In this document: positions 61,026 to 64,000 of the stretch, in pieces
How the letters are laid out: each line of letters begins with the position of its first letter
Position numbering within the stretch: the stretch's first letter is position 1
Assembly (NCBI GenBank): GCA_964542135.1
Contig: CAZITJ010000003.1
Location: forward strand, 9,049-73,048
DNA length: 64,000 nt
Reading direction: 5' to 3'
From: Tichowtungia sp964542135
Lineage (GTDB): Bacteria > Verrucomicrobiota > Kiritimatiellia > Kiritimatiellales > Tichowtungiaceae
Program-made: the position numbers and the translations under genes
Notes under the pieces: model-generated
What the model saw: only the letters and a program-made list of their open reading frames with translations
Database searches by the model: none
What the model was told of the DNA's origin: nothing

Positions 61026-61418
61026 ATGCGCAGCCGGCAGCGCTCATCATATTCTTCTATCGGGAGGCTGGATGCCGTAACCATCAATCTGAAACACGGC
61101 AAACTCAACTTCGCAGTCATTGACGGGGATTCTTTTGATGCGCTCGAAGGAAAAACCGTGATTGTTCCGTGGAGTGCGGTCTCACTGTCCGGCAGCGGCA
61201 AACTGAGCGTAGACGCCGCTCAGAAGCAGCTCGAATCCGCCGCATTTGAAAAACACAAAGTCCCGTTTCTCGGCGACCCGCGTTTTGGTGAACACATTTA
61301 CGACCGCTTCGACCAGGATCCCTACTGGCCGGCCGAAGAGACCGATCAAGTCTGGATGAGCGGCGGTCATTACGGATACTGGCCGTACGGCATTACGCCG
61401 GGAATTTATTTTTATTAA
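61026..61418 (+). CDS. PRC-barrel-like protein, N-terminus probably lost
   Basis: This 130-residue frame has RLDAVTINLKHGKLNFAVIDG, TVIVPWSAVSLSGSGK and LDGDPRF-type segments of a PRC-barrel, but it enters the domain part-way: the first strand seen in intact family members is missing. The tail is Tyr/Gly/Trp-rich (YGYWPYGITPGIYFY). There is no Shine-Dalgarno before the chosen ATG. It may be a 5'-truncated gene. Confidence 0.5.
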   Translation: MRSRQRSSYSSIGRLDAVTINLKHGKLNFAVIDGDSFDALEGKTVIVPWSAVSLSGSGKLSVDAAQKQLESAAFEKHKVPFLGDPRFGEHIYDRFDQDPYWPAEETDQVWMSGGHYGYWPYGITPGIYFY

Positions 61419-61567
61419 AACCCTGCACCGGAAAAGAGGATGCCGCAGGCCGGAGCAGCAAAGATAAAAAGCAGTATAAGAAATTAAAAAAAAGTCTGCG
61501 CACCGAAGGGAACAGCGAGCGGATCCGCTCCATCCGCAAGCGCAGATAATCCGGGGACTGCTGGAGA

Positions 61568-62251
61568 ATGCAGCACAGAAAAACAGGCCCGTGGATGGGG
61601 CTGCTGGCGCTGATCGCCTTTTTCATCGCCATGAAGTTCCTTCCGTTTGATCGCTGGATGGAATCCTTCCGGGAGATGCTGGACGAGGCGGGAGCGGCCG
61701 CATTCCTGATCTTTATTGCCGTCGGCATAGTGGCCGTTCTGCTGTTTGTGCCCGTCTCCGTTCCGGTTACAGCCGCCGGACTGTTTTTCGGCTTTGCAGG
61801 CGGCCTCCTCCCCGCCTTTGCCGTCCTGGCCGCCGGCGCATCCGGCGGGTTCTTCGTCGGACGCTTTCTTTGGCCTAAAATCAACCATTTTTCCCTATTT
61901 AAAGGCTCGGTTTTCAAAGCCGTACGCAAGGCGCTCGAACACGATGGAAACGTCCTGTTGGCTCTGTTGCGCATGACCCCGTTTATGCATTATATGACCT
62001 CCAACATTTTCTTCGGATCGCTGGACATTCGCTTTGGACCCTACATCCTCTCCAGTCTGCTCGGTATGATTCCCGGCACCCTGCTGCTCGTCTACGGCGG
62101 CTCCGTCGCCTCCTCGGCGTTCGGCAGCGACGAAGGAGTCTCCTTCTGGCAGTGGGTGCTCTTCGGTGTCGGCCTGCTGCTCTTTGCTCTCATCAGCTGG
62201 CGCGTCTCCATCAAAACCCGCCGCATCCTCAAAAACGAAAACAAAAGCTAA
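61568..62251 (+). CDS. TVP38/TMEM64 (DedA-related) membrane protein
   Basis: This 227-residue protein has five or six spans. FVPVSVPVTAAGLFFGFAGGLLPAFAVLAAGASGGFFVGR and RMTPFMHYMTSNIFFGSLDIRFGPYILSSLLGMIPGTLLLVYGG are the VTT signature with the re-entrant loop. The family is implicated in lipid scrambling or ion homeostasis. It is not part of an obvious operon. Confidence 0.85.
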   Translation: MQHRKTGPWMGLLALIAFFIAMKFLPFDRWMESFREMLDEAGAAAFLIFIAVGIVAVLLFVPVSVPVTAAGLFFGFAGGLLPAFAVLAAGASGGFFVGRFLWPKINHFSLFKGSVFKAVRKALEHDGNVLLALLRMTPFMHYMTSNIFFGSLDIRFGPYILSSLLGMIPGTLLLVYGGSVASSAFGSDEGVSFWQWVLFGVGLLLFALISWRVSIKTRRILKNENKS

Positions 62252-62271
62252 CCACCCGTTCGCTTCACTCA

Positions 62272-62347
62272 CTGGAGAAAACAGCCGAGGGGAGATTCGA
62301 AAAGAGGTTTCATAAAACTCGTCCATAAACTCGGCTGTTTTCTCCAG
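62272..62347. repeat. 18-bp perfect inverted repeat
   Basis: CTGGAGAAAACAGCCGAG (62272-62289) and CTCGGCTGTTTTCTCCAG (62330-62347) are perfect arms around a 40-nt loop. The flanks GTTCG and CGAAC extend pairing past an 8-nt insert (TTCACTCA) in the left arm. It lies between the TVP38 gene and the small Lys-rich gene. Confidence 0.75.
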
Positions 62348-62447
62348 CGAACCTGTGAGCGGCCCGAAGGCTCGGGCTCAATGAGGTGGTAAAATACAAA
62401 TCAAATTAATCTGATATGATTCGATCCCAAAAGAAAGGAGCAGGACC

Positions 62448-62630
62448 ATGCCCGCAAAATCCAAAAAACAGCAGCAGGCCGCAGGAGCCGCCCTCTCCGC
62501 CAAACGCGGCGAAAGAAAAAAATCGTCCCTTAAAGGCGCCTCCAAAGAGATGGTCGAATCCATGAGCGAAAAACAGCTCGAGGAATATGCATCCACCAAA
62601 CGCAAAAACCTCCCGAAAAAGAAAAAGTAG
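62448..62630 (+). CDS. Small Lys-rich protein (DUF3008-like)
   Basis: This 60-residue protein has AGGAGC before the ATG. MPAKSKKQQQAAGAALSAKRG, LKGASKEMVESMSEKQLEEYA and a KKKK end match DUF3008, a family of very small basic proteins of unknown function. It could bind nucleic acid. Confidence 0.8.
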   Translation: MPAKSKKQQQAAGAALSAKRGERKKSSLKGASKEMVESMSEKQLEEYASTKRKNLPKKKK

Positions 62631-63013
62631 CCCCCGTTTCCCAATGTGCCCGCAGCGAACTTTGTTCCGCTGCCGGGGGTTGGAAAATTCTGCCGCCAAC
62701 TTCGGAATATTTTTAGCCGCGAAAAACGCAAAGTTTCCAGTGTCGCTGGGAAGTGGACTCTTCGCGAGCGGCACATCCCGGAAAATGATGAAAAAAGCGT
62801 TCTGACCCGTGAACTGTTTTCAAGCCCGTTTTTTCGCTATTTCATATTCAAAGACATGGATATGTTGCACCACGCATACCTGGAGCTTTTTGTCAAAAGT
62901 ACAGATTATTCAAGAGTTTATGATTGCGGCACGGGCCAACCGGGGCTACCCTGTACTCGTTCTGCGTGCTTTTGCGGCGCGCCATCCATTAAATGTTCGG
63001 TCAGGAAAATATA
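62631..63013. other. Gap of 383 bp without a convincing gene
   Basis: It holds a hairpin GCAGCG/CGCTGC at 62652-62673, a CCGCGAAAAACGCAAAG repeat-like stretch near 62718, and a shift to AT-rich DNA from about 62810. A possible cassette junction (GTTCGGT at 62995-63001) lies 13 bp before the next start. Open frames crossing it have no Shine-Dalgarno or recognisable domain. Confidence 0.5.
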
Positions 63014-63394
63014 ATGAAAAAACATCTACATAGATTAGGAACAATTTACCTCGTCTATGGTTGGTTTGGTGTCTTGATGACAATCATTTCTATTCTCATG
63101 ACAATCCAGGACATCCAACGTTTGGAAGATGGAATGAACGTGGCAGAGTGGCAACCTATCACCCTTATCCTCATCGGCCTCACGTTGCTGATTGGCCTCT
63201 TTTCGTTAATCTACCTTCTGTTCGGAAGAGCCTTAAAAAGGGAAAAGGCATGGGCAACACGAGCTGTTGGGTTCATCATTGGTGTTCTGCTTATCTTTCA
63301 ATTCCCCATCGGAACTATAATCGGGGGATACACGCTTTGGGTATTAGTAAAACTTGATCAAGCAATATTAACAGGGACCGAACCAGAAAGATGA
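63014..63394 (+). CDS. Small membrane protein
   Basis: This 126-residue protein has four spans (IYLVYGWFGVLMTIISILM, PITLILIGLTLLIGLFSLIYLLF, VGFIIGVLLIFQFPIGTIIGG). Basic residues flank the spans. No family is recognised. Base composition is AT-richer than the core genome, and the start lies 13 bp after a GTTCGGT motif, a layout seen in gene cassettes. Confidence 0.6.
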   Translation: MKKHLHRLGTIYLVYGWFGVLMTIISILMTIQDIQRLEDGMNVAEWQPITLILIGLTLLIGLFSLIYLLFGRALKREKAWATRAVGFIIGVLLIFQFPIGTIIGGYTLWVLVKLDQAILTGTEPER

Positions 63395-63503
63395 ACTTAC
63401 GGAAAACCCCGGTGGTGATTTTGAAAATCACTAGATCGCGCTGAGTCGGAGTCGGCACGGCCTTTTCCGAAGCTCACTTTTGACGTTGGGATGAAATAGA
63501 AAA

Positions 63504-63881
63504 ATGAACATCACAGATATTATATTTATGATCGGGTTCTGCCTGTTGTTTTTCCTTTTCCCGTTTTGGTGTTCACTCGTAATGAAGATTTTTTGCAAAA
63601 ACTTCAGCGACAAATTTATTGTGCGTTTTCTCGCTGTTGTCTGTCCGCTTCCCCTCGCAATTAATTCACTGCTAGATGATCTGGTTGAAGGAGAAGAGAC
63701 CTTACTGCGAATTGCTTTGGACAATTTGATATCATTTTTGATCCAAGCTTGGCTTTGCGGATTACTGGCCAGAGGCGGCATCGCACTTATGAACAAACGA
63801 AATCCCAACCACTCAAATGAGCCTACTTCGTTGCCGCCCTTTGGTTTGGACAAACCACAAGGCGAAGAGGCTCTTTTCTAA
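63504..63881 (+). CDS. Small membrane protein
   Basis: This 125-residue protein has at least three spans (IIFMIGFCLLFFLFPFWCSLVMKIF, FIVRFLAVVCPLPLAI, LISFLIQAWLCGLLARGGIALM) and a Pro-rich tail. No family is recognised. The start follows GTTGGGA by 12 bp, and the stop lies in TTCTAACG, next to another GTTGGCA. Composition is AT-rich, as for the preceding gene. Confidence 0.55.
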   Translation: MNITDIIFMIGFCLLFFLFPFWCSLVMKIFCKNFSDKFIVRFLAVVCPLPLAINSLLDDLVEGEETLLRIALDNLISFLIQAWLCGLLARGGIALMNKRNPNHSNEPTSLPPFGLDKPQGEEALF

Positions 63882-63899
63882 CGTTGGCAGCATATAAAA

Positions 63900-63995
63900 A
63901 TGAAGAAGATAACTCCAATATTAACGCTGATCATCGGAGTCGGAATCGGGGATGTTTTTTCTGTTGTTAAAACTGGGGGCGTAGCCTCCGGTTAA
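63900..63995 (+). CDS. Very short reading frame after a junction motif
   Basis: This is a 31-codon frame (MKKITPILTLIIGVGIGD...) whose ATG lies 10 bp after GTTGGCA. It has a hydrophobic start but may be a leader or no gene. It could also be part of a recombination site if the tail is a cassette array. Confidence 0.25.
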   Translation: MKKITPILTLIIGVGIGDVFSVVKTGGVASG

Positions 63996-64000
63996 GATTG

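Noticed and set aside
62646..63013. Open frames across the gap before the small membrane-protein genes
   Set aside because: No SD, odd composition, Cys-rich tail and repeat-derived start; no family resemblance.
63390..63491. A canonical attC between the two small membrane-protein genes
   Set aside because: The core GTTGGGA is present but no complementary box (TCCCAAC or close) and no long paired arms can be drawn; kept only as a hypothesis.
1..64000. CRISPR array or prophage
   Set aside because: No regular direct-repeat/spacer series and no phage structural genes; the only Cas-like protein is the solo nuclease.

Overview
The window is GC-rich chromosomal DNA with mostly one-directional gene blocks. 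It encodes outer-membrane and LPS biogenesis (KdsA, KdsB, an LptC/LptA-like protein, LptB, LolC, LolD). It also carries a 51-residue member of the small basic protein family known from Verrucomicrobia, Planctomycetes and relatives (22881-23036). A trimeric [FeFe] hydrogenase with its maturases points to an anaerobic fermenter. Together these suggest a Gram-negative PVC-superphylum bacterium, most probably Kiritimatiellota-like. This placement is inference from gene content; no rRNA lies in the window.

Layout. 1-3.9 kb: surface-polysaccharide glycosyltransferases, PyrK, and an ECF sigma / anti-sigma pair. 4-10.8 kb: pyruvate phosphate dikinase, a secreted beta-helix protein, the McsA/McsB arginine-kinase pair, and a class IV aminotransferase. 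10.8-13.4 kb: lol genes split by a DUF4160-DUF2442 pair. 13.5-14.8 kb: tRNA-Arg and metK. 14.9-21.5 kb: a compact run kdsB - kdsA - lptC/A - lptB - hpf - hprK - ptsH - ptsI, joining LPS transport to a regulatory PTS without sugar permeases. 22-26.7 kb: dCMP deaminase, small basic protein, UvrB, a decayed REP-associated transposase and a Cas4-like Fe-S nuclease. 26.8-31.8 kb: the electron-bifurcating hydrogenase operon. 32-38.6 kb: TrmH-family methyltransferase, then the maturation block (TM1266-like regulator, aspartase, HydF, HydG, HydE). Every junction in that block is occupied by a hairpin repeat, and a terminator/antiterminator-like leader lies in front. 39-47 kb: a complete phosphate regulon (PstS-C-A-B, PhoU, PhoB, PhoR). 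47.2-53.3 kb: a Tat-exported superoxide dismutase, a PHP-glycosyltransferase fusion, and a divergent porin-like / Na-Pi cotransporter pair with Pho-box-like repeats. 53.5-58.8 kb: S2 with a long low-complexity tail, EF-Ts, and a fructokinase plus sucrose-phosphate synthase/phosphatase pair. 58.8-62.6 kb: small stress and envelope genes. 62.8-64 kb: an AT-richer tail with small membrane-protein genes that resembles gene cassettes.

Working together. The hydrogenase would dispose of NADH and ferredoxin electrons as H2. PPDK and HprK/HPr/EI link PEP to carbon signalling. The Pho system, with its own repeated TGTTAG operators on an 11-bp period, controls phosphate uptake. Sucrose synthesis fits osmoprotection.

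The most distinctive features are the dense short hairpin repeats, which reach into coding sequence in the maturation block, and the attenuator-like leader ahead of that block.
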